Both the position numbers and the translations under genes were made by a program. The notes under the pieces were generated by a model, which worked only from the letters and a program-made list of their open reading frames with translations, did no database searches and was not told the origin of the DNA. Below are positions 53,179-64,000 of a stretch of 64,000 nt of DNA, piece by piece. The stretch is taken from contig JAAROD010000069.1 of assembly GCA_012274445.1 (NCBI GenBank), forward strand, positions 248,001-312,000, written 5' to 3'. Position 1 is the stretch's first letter. Every line of letters starts with the position of its first letter. The DNA is from Sclerotiophoma versabilis (lineage: Eukaryota; Ascomycota; Dothideomycetes; Pleosporales; Didymellaceae).

Positions 53179-53944
53179 GTCGTTCGATACTTCGTATCTC
53201 CATGCAATGCTAGTAGTCAGCTAGCCAATGCCAACCACAGTGGCAACTTCGCTATAGCTTAGATGCTAGTGGGGCAAAATGGAGGTAAGCGAGTCGTCTG
53301 GTTAGTGAGATCCCAGGCTTTGTATGCATATAGCCAATCACGGTCCCTCTTTAGAATTTCACGCATTCAAAGCTTCTACTACGGTATCCAGCATAATAGT
53401 TCTTCTGGGTCCCTTAGCGAGTGACAAGTAAGTCTACTTGTTTATTTGTTCAACAACGATGGGTGGGGTGTGGGTAAAAAATAGTTAGCAGTTTGAAGAT
53501 CTTTAATTGGTGTAAGATAATATAAGCTCGTGTTTTCGCGTTCTCGGTCACGAGAGCAATGATACGCAGCAAGCGGGGAAATAGAGATGCTAGGTGTACT
53601 AGGTGGCATGCAATATGTAGGTAGATTGCCTCGCTATGAAGATTCCCCGGGCGGTTCCCTGCTGACCACGCGGTTTCAAACCTGGTAGCGATCGCCCCCA
53701 ATTCGCTCGCGATTGGCGGAGGATTCAACACAAAACATCCCGCAGTGGTTTCGAAATGAAAGGACGAGCATGCACGATATTCTTTGCCTTTTTGCGTCCA
53801 TCTTTCTGATTGATGTGGAAATAGCCCGAGTCGCGATGAAACACATGGGATCATCGCACAGGTCCTTCATGTGTCGTTGTCTAAAATACATAGGAGCCCT
53901 CTCCTGATTGAGAATGCTATCGTTTGACACATCCAATTCTCGTC
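53179..53944. other. Intergenic between MITE and pectate lyase
   Basis: AT-rich stretch with overlapping non-coding frames on both strands (53450-53936). It should contain the pectate lyase promoter. No gene defended. Confidence 0.5.
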
Positions 53945-55150
53945 ATGCACCTCCTTTCTTATCTTCCACTGCTGATCAGCACAGTATCAGCTCTCGCCTT
54001 CCCTGGTGCTGAAGGTTTTGGCAAAGATGCCGTTGGCGGTCGTAATGGCAAGGTCTACGTCGTGTCCAACTTGAACGACTCCGGTACTGGCTCGCTTCGC
54101 GATGCAGTTTCGCAGCCAGACCGTATCGTTGTGTTTCAAGTCGGTGGCTTGATCAAGATCAAAGAGCGCATTGTAGTCTCCAAGCGTGTCAGTATTCTAG
54201 GTCAAACCGCGCCTGGAGACGGCATCACAGTCTACGGCAATGGCTGGTCCTTCTCGAACGCCGATGACGCTATCGTACGCTACATCCGGATTCGTATGGG
54301 GAAGAGAGGAACAATTGGCAAAGATGCAGCCACTATCGCAGAGGGCAAGAACATGATCTTCGACCACATCAGCGTATCTTGGGGCCGCGACGAGACATTT
54401 TCTATCAACGGCGCCGGTGCCAACATCACCATCCAAAACTCAATCATAGGCCAGGGTCTTGAAACACACAGCTGCGGTGGCCTCATGCAGACTGAGCTTG
54501 ACAACGGCATCAGCCTCTTCAGGAACTTGTACATCGATAACAAGACACGCAACCCTAAGGTAAAGGGTACAAACGACTTTATCAACAACGTCGTATACAA
54601 CTGGGGTGGTGGCGGTGGCTACATTGCTGGTGACTCGTCCGGCCAGTCCGAGGCAAACATCATCAGCAACTACTTCATCAGTGGCCCTAGCACAAGCGTT
54701 ACTGCATTCACCCGTGGTAACAACAACTTCAGAGGTTACGTCGAGAAGAACTTCTACGACTCGGACAAGAACGGCGCTCTGAGCGGCACTGAGCTCGGCG
54801 TGTCGAGCTCGAACTATGGAGGTATGGCGATCTCGACGACCAAGTTCGCGCACCCAGGGCCTGCAAAGGTGCTTTCTGCTACTGATGCTTTGACGTATAT
54901 CCAATCATCAGTGGGAGCCAGCAAGGTTCGCGATGCGGTTGATGACCGCCTTATCATGGAGTTGAAGAGCTACGGCAAAATTGGGCAGTTGATCAGCGAT
55001 GAGACCGCAAGCCCCATGAACTTCCCTGGCACTATAAACGAGGGCACTCCATGGACTGATGCAAATAGCAACGGCATTCCCGATGATGTTGAAGACAAGT
55101 TTGACAATGTTGAGGATTGGGCGAACTCGCTTGTCCCGAGTGACTACTAG
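53945..55150 (+). CDS. Secreted pectate lyase (PL1-like)
   Basis: Single exon of 401 aa from the ATG at 53945, which opens a signal peptide (MHLLSYLPLLISTVSALA). The mature part starts FPGAEGFGKDAVGGRNGKVY, the hallmark of a common pectate lyase family with a right-handed beta-helix. Further motifs are LNDSGTGSLRDAVSQPDRIV, RYIRIRMGKRG, and IFDHISVSWGRDETFS, where the Asp and Arg fit the calcium-binding and catalytic region, then NVVYNWGGGGGYIAG. The C-terminus has an EF-like DANSNGIPDDVED. Such enzymes cleave demethylated pectin by beta-elimination, needing calcium. It follows 0.77 kb after the MITE and lies between the methylesterase and the cutinase, fitting sequential pectin attack. No lesion seen. 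Confidence 0.93.
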   Translation: MHLLSYLPLLISTVSALAFPGAEGFGKDAVGGRNGKVYVVSNLNDSGTGSLRDAVSQPDRIVVFQVGGLIKIKERIVVSKRVSILGQTAPGDGITVYGNGWSFSNADDAIVRYIRIRMGKRGTIGKDAATIAEGKNMIFDHISVSWGRDETFSINGAGANITIQNSIIGQGLETHSCGGLMQTELDNGISLFRNLYIDNKTRNPKVKGTNDFINNVVYNWGGGGGYIAGDSSGQSEANIISNYFISGPSTSVTAFTRGNNNFRGYVEKNFYDSDKNGALSGTELGVSSSNYGGMAISTTKFAHPGPAKVLSATDALTYIQSSVGASKVRDAVDDRLIMELKSYGKIGQLISDETASPMNFPGTINEGTPWTDANSNGIPDDVEDKFDNVEDWANSLVPSDY

Positions 55151-55902
55151 AGTCACCGTGTAGGGTTTTATATATTCGCGATATTTTATCACATGAATCT
55201 TCATAACAGCATCGCATTACTTTCCGTAGTTGGGATTGAGATATGCTACCAGAAGCCTCAATGAGCGCTGTCTCGCAACATTATACCTTATCAGGAACGT
55301 ACGGGGCAAAATCATACGCTCTCCACAACTAGCTTCAAAGAGTTCCTGAACAACTTCCTGACGCGCGCCACTTACGACTGTGGATCACAGCCTCATCCAC
55401 GTCGTACCACCAGCTGTTGCATGCCGATGCAAACATCGAAAAGGATTGGGACGAGCTTCTTCAATCCTACTACACCAGCTGGGCCGACATAGTCAAGCAA
55501 GGGGTACAATGCATTTTTAAAGCTCTACAAACTCATGTATCTGCATACATATGGCTTCCCATGGGAGGGTAGTATATTGAAGGAGAGACGGGGTTGCCCT
55601 GGACTGGAAGACCGAAAGACTATGCGAGGCTGTAGCTGCAAGCACACGCCTTCAAGTAAGTATCACTTGATTGTTTGGAAGAAACTATCTGAGATATCTG
55701 CAGTTACTGGCAATAAAATGGACAAGCGCGTACGTGCGTCCTAATTTAAAAAAAAACCTAGATTCGGAAGTCTTGTTTGGCTATGGAGACTTTGAAGAAG
55801 TTTGAGAAAACATTGTAACGACAGTTCAATAAGCAAGAACACTCCAGTAAGGAAAGTCAACAAAAGCAGCTCTTGTAGCTACGGTGAGTCTCGCAAGTGT
55901 GC
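55151..55902. other. Intergenic with a possible gene relic
   Basis: Around 55390-55500 a frame reads protein-like (HADANIEKDWDELLQSYYTS), but it has no start or continuation. It may be the decayed remnant of a gene. Nothing else recognised. Confidence 0.4.
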
Positions 55903-56716
55903 TCAAGCCCTGCCAATTTGAGAGATCAAGAAGCGAGGCGCCTCCCTGGCTGCCTCGTCCCCGTAGAGAAAGTGACCAACACCAACAACTAAGGTTCCGA
56001 AACAGACTAAATCTGTTGCACGGCAGAACACTTCAGTCTTAGCAGCAGGAAAGCCAGGAATCCTGCCGAGGTTCTGGAGGTTCTTAGTGTATCCGAAAAG
56101 AACACTATAAAGAGTTAGAGTTACAGCGTTGAGACATGTTTCCGAAGTTAGAACTTACACGCCCTTGATCTGGTTTTGAACAGAAGTGCTCAATCCGGAA
56201 ATAGCGTTGCTCATCACGGCAGTACCCTGACTGTAACCACCAGCAACGATAGGTACGCCAGGACACTTGCTTGCGGCAAGGTTGAAGAGACGTTGGGCTT
56301 CCTTGATGGCAGCCGAAGTTGTACCTGCAGGCAATGCGTTTTCAGGAAGACCAGCAGTGTACGGTCCTCCGACGCCTTGAACCCAGATGCGCGAAGCACC
56401 ATACTCGTCCCTCAATTTTCCAGCAACGGTGGGGCCAGCAGAGATACCCTAAAGGAAGTCAGTCGGTCGACGACCTCGATTTAAGACAGATAGTTGATCT
56501 CACCATGTTGCCTGGCTCAGTAGAAGCTCGCGCCCAGATGAAGATAGTTCTGGGACATGCTGCGCTGCTGCCTCTCTCGAGCTCGTTTGAGGTGCTACTC
56601 AACTGCCGGGCTACAAGTTCAGACTCGGCAACGACAACAGGATCAGGTTCGGCAACCGCAATTGGGGATGCAGTGGCAAATGCCATAAGAAGGGAGAGAA
56701 TGGCGAAGTGCTTCAT
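55903..56716 (-). CDS. Secreted cutinase (CE5)
   Basis: Serine esterase that hydrolyses plant cutin or related polyesters. Three exons: 56716-56504, 56448-56159 and 56104-55903, giving 234 aa. The signal peptide is MKHFAILSLLMAFATAS. The family core begins SAACPRTIFIWARASTEPGN and continues GISAGPTVAGKLRDEYG. The nucleophile elbow is VAGGYSQGTAVM, with the catalytic Ser. The last exon has VFCRATDLVCFGT, with the disulfide Cys pair and catalytic Asp, and VVGVGHFLYGDEA, with the catalytic His. All triad residues are present. Without splicing, the third exon would be missed. The gene lies 0.75 kb downstream of the pectate lyase, in convergent orientation, in a plant-surface enzyme neighbourhood. 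Confidence 0.95.
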
Positions 56717-59425
56717 CTTGAAATGTAGGATACAAGTGATTGTACTGAGACTGTTTATTCGTTGCAAGCGATGGACTGCTATGGATGATCGATCTGTGCT
56801 GATAGAACTGTGCATGGAGTCTAGCACTGCTACTTATACTTGAGAATACGGCTATGATAGCCACACCTGCTGTCTCCTCCGACGGTCATGGTATCTCCTA
56901 CACAGTCACGCACGCTTGGCCTGTGTAGCTGCAATTTTCTCTAAAGCTTCATGGCGCTACACATATCTCAGCGCCCAGCCTTAGGATTGCAATGAACTAC
57001 CGATACTCTGGCAATGCGACCATTAAGGTCCTGAGTCGACCGAACCATGCCTCGGTACATGTAGGTCGTTACTGACTTTTTTTGATAGCATGCATAATGC
57101 AGAGTGGTAGTCGGCGATGACAGGCCTAGTCGCTTGGAGTGGCTGACCCGTTGCTAAGACAGTGCTGACGTTCGTGTGAAGATGGGCATACAAACCTCGT
57201 GGGACCCTAACCAAGGTGAGGCCGAGGTCCTCAGCCACACAGTATAAATCTGGAAGCCAAGTCGTCTGTTGTGGTGGTGTGGGTCGTACATAAGCCGTTC
57301 AGTTCGCGGATATCGATATTAAACCCCGCTGTAACTATGCAAGCGGATTGCTGGTACCATGTGCCTCGGTGCTGGAGCTACACAAGAATCGGAACGTGGA
57401 GTAATGTGTAGATTACAAAAGTCTAATGGACGGTAAATACGAAGCCTCATCTGCAACCCCGCAAAAGCAAAGACATAAGTACCGGCATCGGGCATCATCG
57501 TTCTCATTCTAAGTTTCCTCAGCCAATAGATGTGCGTAGGACGTCTGCAAGATCTGGTGGCGTTCTTCGACGAATGCAGATACCCGCACGAGCCGGTGTC
57601 AGGCAACGCTCACCGGCCTTAGAGACATATCACCCGCATGCTTGGTAGACGACGATAAGAAGTGAAAGTCAGCCTGCCGAGGCAAGTCCATCTCCAACAA
57701 CGAGATGGTCTGAGAACTTCATTAGCGGTTTGTTCCCCCGTGTTGGCTGACATGAGCTGCACATGTGTTCGATGAGTATGAGAATCGTAGATGGCGGATC
57801 CGTTCTTACATTAGAGGAACTCGCAAAGGAATCGCGAAGCTGGCACGTTGGGCCTTCGAGTCGGGGCCTGCATGGGTGATGTCATGTGATCCAATTACAT
57901 GCCTAGCGCTTTTTCTTCTTTGAGCCTATTGGTCAGAGAGAACAGTCTGTATCTCTATGATTTCTTTTTTCTCAACGCCTTGAATCCCGAAGTAATGGTA
58001 GATCCTTCACCTCGGGTGACAGAGTGGGCCGCGCTTACATACAGCCAAAACTGCCAGGAAATTGCGCTCTCTTCTACGACACGACAACAAAGAAATGTAG
58101 TAGATAATTTCTTCCACAGCTCTATTTCTGCTTTTTATGTACGTTAAACTCTTTTATTGTTGTGTAGCGTGGTTTGCAGGAAGGTCACATTGCAGCACTT
58201 GAGTGCTCTTCTACAGGACCATGTGCACCATGCTCGATAGGCCACTTCCCTCCAGTAAGCCTGACTTCGGCAATGCACTGCCGCGTTCTAATATGCACCG
58301 TTGCTCGCAAGGCCAGCACTCGTGTAGCCCACAGGACCGAACATGCCAATCCCTGTCTTGAACTCTTGGAGGTTATATCCATCAGGCCATTGCCTTAGCT
58401 AGCCCTTTCGCAGCGCCCTTCACACCCTTTTTCTGAGCGCCATGGTACGGTTTCACATAACGAGGGCGCTAGGATCGTTCACGAAGCCCATACAAACGTC
58501 TTGCTAGCGACTGTTACACCGCTCTTAAAGTTTGTTACGGGACCGTGATTACGGACGGTGTCGCCACAGGTTCGAGGCACGTTCTTAGGCCACCTGTCGT
58601 AGCAAAAAGAATATCCACTGTCGTACCTTTCAGTGCTTTTTGGTTCGAAACTCGCAACGCTTATGCTGGAGGCTCCCGCTGGTTAACCAGCGAGTATTGG
58701 CTTACGCGATTTTGTCAATTAAACGCTGGAGCTATCTGAAGTTTCTTTACCCTCGTGTGCGGGTCCGCTCTGCTTTTGGATACCTTAATATCAGATCTTC
58801 GTATGTGCGTCTATCGCGCTCGTCCCGGTACTCAGTATATGATTTGGTGAAGAGGCCGGTTACTGCTAATCCAAGCTCGACTGCTGTACTTGAAACCAAA
58901 GATTTATCATCTGATACAGGATCACATTGGCTTTGTTCTATTATGATTGGCTTGCTTCGATATCTACTTGTATCGTCAGAGTCCATCACAGGTTATTCAA
59001 TGTTGCGTAGCAGGTCAAACGCAGCGGCTGTCTATTCTAGTTTTCCTACTGAACAATGGAGATCTTCAGCCAGTTGAGCGATATTATAGGACGGGCGAAA
59101 GAATCTGTTGTCTCGTATATGTTGATCAATATACAACAACGAAGGAGATTACTGCATAGTTCTTCCCAATACTAAATTTGGCAGCTACTGCATGGTCATT
59201 TGAATTCTCAGTCGGGCTCATTCAGCGCAAGTTACAATTCGTATCAGAAGGGGGTCCTGGGAAGCAACCATATGTTGTGGAGACTAGCGATGCGCATATG
59301 CAGTACGGACAGGTGTAGAATGTATGTTGAAGCAGTGGCTTTGATTCGAATCATGTACGCTGTCTTGGCCTTTTAACAATAAACATACAGGCGTTGGCTA
59401 CTTCGCAACCCGTCCATTCGCCAAC
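56717..59425. other. 2.7-kb gene-poor stretch
   Basis: No gene can be supported. Short frames with partial protein-like wording occur near 58947-59159 and 59165-59300, but without start, signal peptide or domain. AT-rich character and many stops suggest decayed or non-coding DNA. Confidence 0.4.
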
Positions 59426-60682
59426 TCAAGGCGTGATCGCTTTAGTAATAGCATCCCTGGCCTCGTGCTTCTCATCTACCAAATCGACCCTCCACTCGCG
59501 GCATGGGGACACCATGGCTTCTTGTGATTCTTTGGGACGCAGGGAGCTTGGTGTTAGGGTACGTGAAGACTCTTGTGCTGAGTTAGTGAGTTCTTTCTCA
59601 GCCTCCGCTGATCCAAATGTGAGCCAATGAATGACAATAGCATCCCAGCTGACATCTGCAACACAAAGAGACAGACAGACAAGCGCCAGCTCCCGGCCAC
59701 CCGTGATGTAGAATTGAATCATGTTGGCGATGGTAGGCACCATGATGAGCATACTTCCAGTGAGGTTCTTCCACAGCAGGATCCTGATGTTGCGCTGCAC
59801 TGCTGTGTTCTTCCTGACTTGCATTGTATCTGGATCTTTGGTGGTGTTCCTTCCAAACAAACCAGAAATTGTGTTCAATCCCTGAAGCCGCGCAACTGGT
59901 CGGAGCAAGTTGAAGAAGACACCAGTCAGTGCGGCATTGACACTGATGTCGACAACCATAAAAGGGATCGAGGCTCGACCAGGAATCCCCATATGGCAGC
60001 GTCCACCAGCTTTCATTTCGATGATCGGTTTGAGATAGATGTTGATCGTGACTCCAAGAAAGGATGCAACAACCATGATCATGCACGCCCAGTATAGTCG
60101 GTCGCGACTTCTGCGAACAAATGGAGCACGGACAACGTGGATTCGCTCAACGATGAAGATGTAACTAGATCCATGTTAGCCCGTCTGGGTTCCCTGGTAG
60201 AGCTCAAGAACTTACATTGTGCCCTTGCACGCGGTGTAGAAGATCAAGCAGATCCATATTGCTGAGAAGCAGAGACTGTGGTTGAACAAGCCTTGACCTG
60301 CAAGCATGATGGCCGACGAGAAAATAAACGCGAAGACGAGAAAGTACAGCACCAGTACAATCATCGAAATGACATTGCGCGACACCATGGCATTCTTCTT
60401 CAATCTACTGAACCGTGCTCCTGCCATACGCGTTAACAAATGTGTCCCGAGTTTTGGTTGACTGACTCGAAACATACCCAGCAGTAATGACAATATCATC
60501 GTGTAGAACAACGATAGAACCACAAATATTGTCCTATCCGTAGCTGGTTCCTCAGCATACATCTCTTGAATGTCGTCTCTCTCCGCCAGGACCTCCCCCG
60601 CGGATCCAGCTACGATTGGATAAGGCATTGCGTCAACCGAAACGAGTGGAGTAAACAGCAGAAAGTACGCCAACAGCCTCAT
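59426..60682 (-). CDS. Putative seven-transmembrane surface protein, GPCR-like layout
   Basis: Two exons: 60682-60216 and 60164-59426, giving 401 aa. The ATG at 60682 opens a signal peptide (MRLLAYFLLFTPLVSVDA), and the next 40 residues are polar and acidic, so the mature N-terminus is extracellular. Seven hydrophobic helices follow: TIFVVLSLFYTMILSLLLGM, VISMIVLVLYFLVFAFIFSS, SLCFSAIWICLIFYTAC, YWACMIMVVASFLGVTINIY, IPFMVVDISVNAALTGVFF, GSMLIMVPTIANMIQFYI and LALVCLSLCVADVSWDAIVI. The junction of TM3 and its loop (YIFIVERIHVVRAP) has a conserved ERxH-like pattern typical of a widespread, uncharacterised fungal 7TM family. The C-terminal 70 residues are cytosolic and Ser/Thr-rich. Receptor function is plausible but unproven. 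Confidence 0.78.
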
Positions 60683-63398
60683 CTCCTCGCAGAGATCTGG
60701 GTGACGAAATTGGCAACCTGAGCGAAAGAGATCGCACGATGACTGCTTCACATGTGGAGATCACCGCCATTTTGACGAGTCCTCTTGCAAGGCGAGACAA
60801 CGTCAGACCGATGCCCGGTTATGCACCGCGTGCATAGGCTCTGGCTTTGCTCGCAAGATCACCGCCGTTGTTTTGCACAAGCCTGGGCCATTTGAGCCCC
60901 ATTGGAGCGAATAGTGGAAGCTTGCACCCGTCAATTGTGAACCTGCGGAGGAGATTCCGATCGTCATTAGGTTCTGTTGATTCCAGACTTGCTGTGTGGA
61001 TGTAGGAGGTGTGCCGAGGCAGGATGTTAAGGTTGTGGCCAAGGACACCATGACAGCCGCTTTGCTGCAGGGTGAAACCCTTCTTCCAGACAAGTCGGCC
61101 CCGCAAAGTAAGGCCGCGTTGTTCAAGTGACAGCAGTGCTAAGAGCGGTGAAGCACTGAACTGCTGTAGTAAGAATTCGACATCTCTGCCGCAGCGGACA
61201 GCGCGCTTCTGTAGGATCAGATGAAGTGCTGGTTGGCATTTCTAGAATCGGGAGGATCGAGGAAATCGTTGTGATAGACTTGGTGGTGGTCCTTAGAAAG
61301 ATCGGACTCTGGGAAGGCAGCAGATCCTGCAGGGTCTGGCGTAGGGCACGGAAGGTACGGACCGGTCCGTTTAAACACCACTCACGGGCAGACACAACAA
61401 TGGGTGATCCATGTAGCCCCAACAATATCTCCGATAATCTAGAATTGATAACATGCAGGGCTTTGTCATTCTGATCCAAGATAAGGCCAAGCACTGACCA
61501 AACGTTTGCAGTCCTACATCACCACAAAAGTGAAGGTGGCGAACAAAACTTGCCTTGGTAGCGTCGGAGGTTTGCAACATCATGCTAAGTCTCGGGATGA
61601 CCACAGGGGTGCCAGCACGGCTCACTCAACTTGCACGAGATAGTGTCACTTGACAGTCGCAACTTGAATTCCCGATGCGATATTTTAGGGATGGTAGGCT
61701 GGGGCCATTCAGATTTCTGAGCAGGCCAGGTCATGCTATCTTATATATGTTGTCGAGACAATGACAAAGAGTGGTACGGGCAGAGAGAAGCAACTACACC
61801 TATATGTCCCGGCAAATTCTAACTTTCAATTTTTTCTATTTCTCTATCTCACAGGAGAAAAGTCTGCAACATGCAAATTGATCTTGACAGACTGAGCGTA
61901 TCGGTGCAATAGTAGCAGCGTCATTTTTAGCGATATATGGCCACACGTCATAGTCATGTGTATTTATGGATTTCCAGAGGAACAAACCATGACCATCCCG
62001 ATAACGCCTTTGAACTCAGAAGTCTAGCACAGCCGCTCCAGTTCTTCAATCAAACTATACGAGTTACAGTGGGTCCTTTTAGAAAGACTTGGAGTGGAAT
62101 CATACGAAATGACTTGCCCTCTTTGGACTTCGAAGCTGAACAACGCCTTCCATACAAAGGCCCATAGGCAGCAGCTCTATTCATCCAAGCTGTTGAACAA
62201 CATTTTTTGGACCATATAGTTTGATATCCGCAGGTCAACGATTTTGAGAACATACTTAGAGGGCTTGATGAGGGAAAAGCATGTGAGAAAGTCCCTCGGG
62301 CGCTTAGATGTTCGCACTCGTTAAGTGGGTACCGTCGCCCATTCAGCAGGGACAGGGGGCTTCATAACATTTTGGCTACTCGGTTCTTACAGCAGATAGA
62401 CGAAAGTATCAAAGCAAGAGCAAGCGGCACATGCTTGGTTCCACCTTTCTCATCTTTAGGATACTCGACAAATCCATATAGTTGCCCCTGATCGTTTTCA
62501 GCAGTGTGTAGGCCGAGGTGCAATAGGTGACTGATGCGATTGGGGAGGCCTTCAAAGTGGCTTGAAAAGGAGGGTTGGGGCCGAGTGAGGATATTGCCGA
62601 TTCCAGTCCATCATTTGCATCTGTGTCGGTTCTCGACTGGAGCAGCAGAGCAGACATTGTTTCAAAAAGGCCGTGGGGACATGGCCCGATCATGAGATGA
62701 TTTTAGCAAACCTTAATGAGGGACTATCGAATCCAGTGTGGAGAATCCTGAGAGTATGTTCGTATAACTTCAATTTCGAGCTCGGACAGGGGCATGGTTG
62801 GAAAAGAAGATGGCACACCTGTCTGTGGATGAGAAGTCTTGCATCCAGGCTCTCCTCGGTATACGGAATGGTTGAACTGCTGCTGGCAGAGACGGCAGCA
62901 GACGACCGTGCGGTTCATTATCTTCAATTTGATGGTACTGGAGCATGTCCATGCGTCCTGAACAGTAGAGAAAGTCCAGCCACCTACATCGTTCTTTTCG
63001 AGCAGATTGGGTCGACATGGGACGGAGGGAGCAATAGAGTAGCGGTTTTCACATTTTCGATCTATCGGGGTATGGGGACATGCTTGAAGTCAGGAGCGTA
63101 ATCATCAGGCGGGCTCCTATAGATGATGACCTGTGACCCTGGATGTAGGCGACGACGCCTGGCTCAGGTAGAGACATTGGTAGCAACGAAGGGCTCATCG
63201 GTGCGTTTCTATCGTGATTAGTGTATGCGATTGTATTGTGTTGCAGATGTTAAAATCTACAACTTTCATCTGCTAACTTAATGAAGTCAGATGAATGGTA
63301 TCTACCCAGAACTCCGTGCTATGTCAAAATGCAAATCCGCTGCTTCATGCTCCGTTCGATGCAATCCCCATATACCTCACTATTTGTGTCTGTCTCGT
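60683..63398. other. 2.7-kb gene-poor stretch, unassigned
   Basis: Frames at 60803-61126 (-), 61123-61494 (-), 62409-62693 (-) and 62673-63101 (+) lack domains, and none links by splicing into a coherent model. It may hold a degraded gene. I assign nothing. Confidence 0.4.
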
Positions 63399-64000
63399 CT
63401 AATGGCCGTTGGTGCTCTTCTGTGTAACCATCCAGGTGAGCAGATCGACCTTAGTGACGACGGCAGCCGCCCTCATTTCTCCATCAACCTTCTCAGTAAC
63501 GATCGCTGCGCTGTTCCACTCAAAGAACTTGTTCAGGTCACTGAGCTTGGTGTCCCTTGTGATCTGAACAAACTCCCTCCTGCTACCAACCTTGGTGCCC
63601 TCGCCGTCCATCTGCAACCTGCCAAGATCCTTGACGACCTCATTGAGCTTGCGGAAATCAAACATAATATCCTCGACCTTCGACTTTGGTGTCGCGCGTC
63701 CAGATGCGATGTAGGAGAGCAGGTTGCCCAAAGTAACGAGGCCAACAAGCTTCTGCTTGCCGGCGCTGGAGTATGTAGAGACGGGGAGCTGGTCGAAGCC
63801 CTTCTCGCGCATAGTCTCGATGGCTTCACTGCAGGGCGAGGTAGCGGGGACGGTTGTGACGGGCCTGAGGCGCAGCGAGGCGATGGTGGCGCCGTGGAAA
63901 GGGTCGTTCTTGTTGCTCTTACTGAGCGAAAGGCGGCGCGAGACATTCGCGGCTTCGGGAGTGTCAGGAGGAGTATCGGGGAGGAGGTCGTTGGCGGCGA
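63399..64000 (-). CDS. CYS4: Cystathionine beta-synthase-type protein, C-terminal part (cut by window edge)
   Basis: Only the C-terminal about 200 residues are in the window; the gene continues past the right edge. The visible part begins in a linker (LLPDTPPDTPEAANVSRRLS) and then a CBS-domain pair: GATIASLRLRPVTTVPATSP with SEAIETMREKGFDQLPVS, LVGLVTLGNLLSYIASGRAT, and later SDLNKFFEWNSAAIVTEK with AVVTKVDLLTWMVTQ. The phrase MREKGFDQLPV and the arrangement match the regulatory C-terminus of fungal cystathionine beta-synthase, which condenses serine and homocysteine. The catalytic PLP domain would lie outside the window, so the name rests on the CBS pair and its wording. Confidence 0.82.
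   Translation of the reverse strand, partial: AANDLLPDTPPDTPEAANVSRRLSLSKSNKNDPFHGATIASLRLRPVTTVPATSPCSEAIETMREKGFDQLPVSTYSSAGKQKLVGLVTLGNLLSYIASGRATPKSKVEDIMFDFRKLNEVVKDLGRLQMDGEGTKVGSRREFVQITRDTKLSDLNKFFEWNSAAIVTEKVDGEMRAAAVVTKVDLLTWMVTQKSTNGH

Noticed and set aside
62724..63018. Cys-containing minus-strand frames that might be a Zn2Cys6 regulator
   Set aside because: Cys spacing does not fit the six-Cys zinc cluster, and frames cannot be joined by plausible splice sites.
1..64000. CRISPR array or bacterial operon
   Set aside because: No regularly spaced repeats; spliced eukaryotic genes throughout.

Overview
This window is nuclear DNA of a filamentous ascomycete (Pezizomycotina). A Dothideomycete, probably Pleosporales-like, is the best guess. 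The evidence is intron-split genes with short GT-AG introns (about 45-130 bp), clear fungal housekeeping orthologues (SMC2, CDC73, ALG7, SEH1, isopropylmalate dehydratase, a Cdc4-type myosin light chain), nuclear tRNA genes with introns and Pol III T-runs, and secreted plant cell wall-degrading enzymes. The taxonomic placement is inference from style and gene content.

Layout. About 1-9 kb holds sparse metabolic and surface genes: an FAD monooxygenase, an NmrA-like protein, a DUF1772-type membrane protein and a GPI-type secreted protein. About 9.7-24.7 kb is gene-dense: a disordered protein, condensin SMC2, an F-box/2EXR-like protein, an LCCL-domain membrane protein, an F-box fragment, a HIT hydrolase, a STEEP1-like protein and a Cdc4-type light chain. 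About 25.8-29.0 kb carries a large fast-evolving-looking gene whose N-terminal half has the residue layout of a Ulp1/C48 cysteine protease; it is followed by two long poly-G tracts. About 29.6-43 kb returns to conserved genes: a DUF4215 GPI protein, CDC73, LEU1-type dehydratase, ALG7, SEH1 and a Pro-rich tail-anchored protein. Two intron-containing tRNA genes (Tyr, Trp) lie at 43.3-44.0 kb, followed by an F-box-like gene, an Ecm11-like gene and a small two-exon gene.

From 48.4 kb the window becomes accessory in character: pectin methylesterase, a SIM/zinc-type protein, a small secreted protein, a mariner-type MITE (53.0 kb), pectate lyase, cutinase and a 7TM protein with a signal peptide, with long gene-poor stretches at 56.7-59.4 and 60.7-63.4 kb. 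The right edge cuts a cystathionine beta-synthase-type gene.

How genes work together. The methylesterase (CE8), pectate lyase (PL1-like) and cutinase (CE5) lie within about 8.3 kb and act in sequence on the plant surface: cutin is opened, pectin is demethylated, and demethylated pectin is then cleaved. The rest is mostly a mixture of independent housekeeping genes. I worked out exon-intron models by hand from splice sites and frame. Where I give a protein length for a multi-exon gene, the exon lengths sum to a multiple of three.
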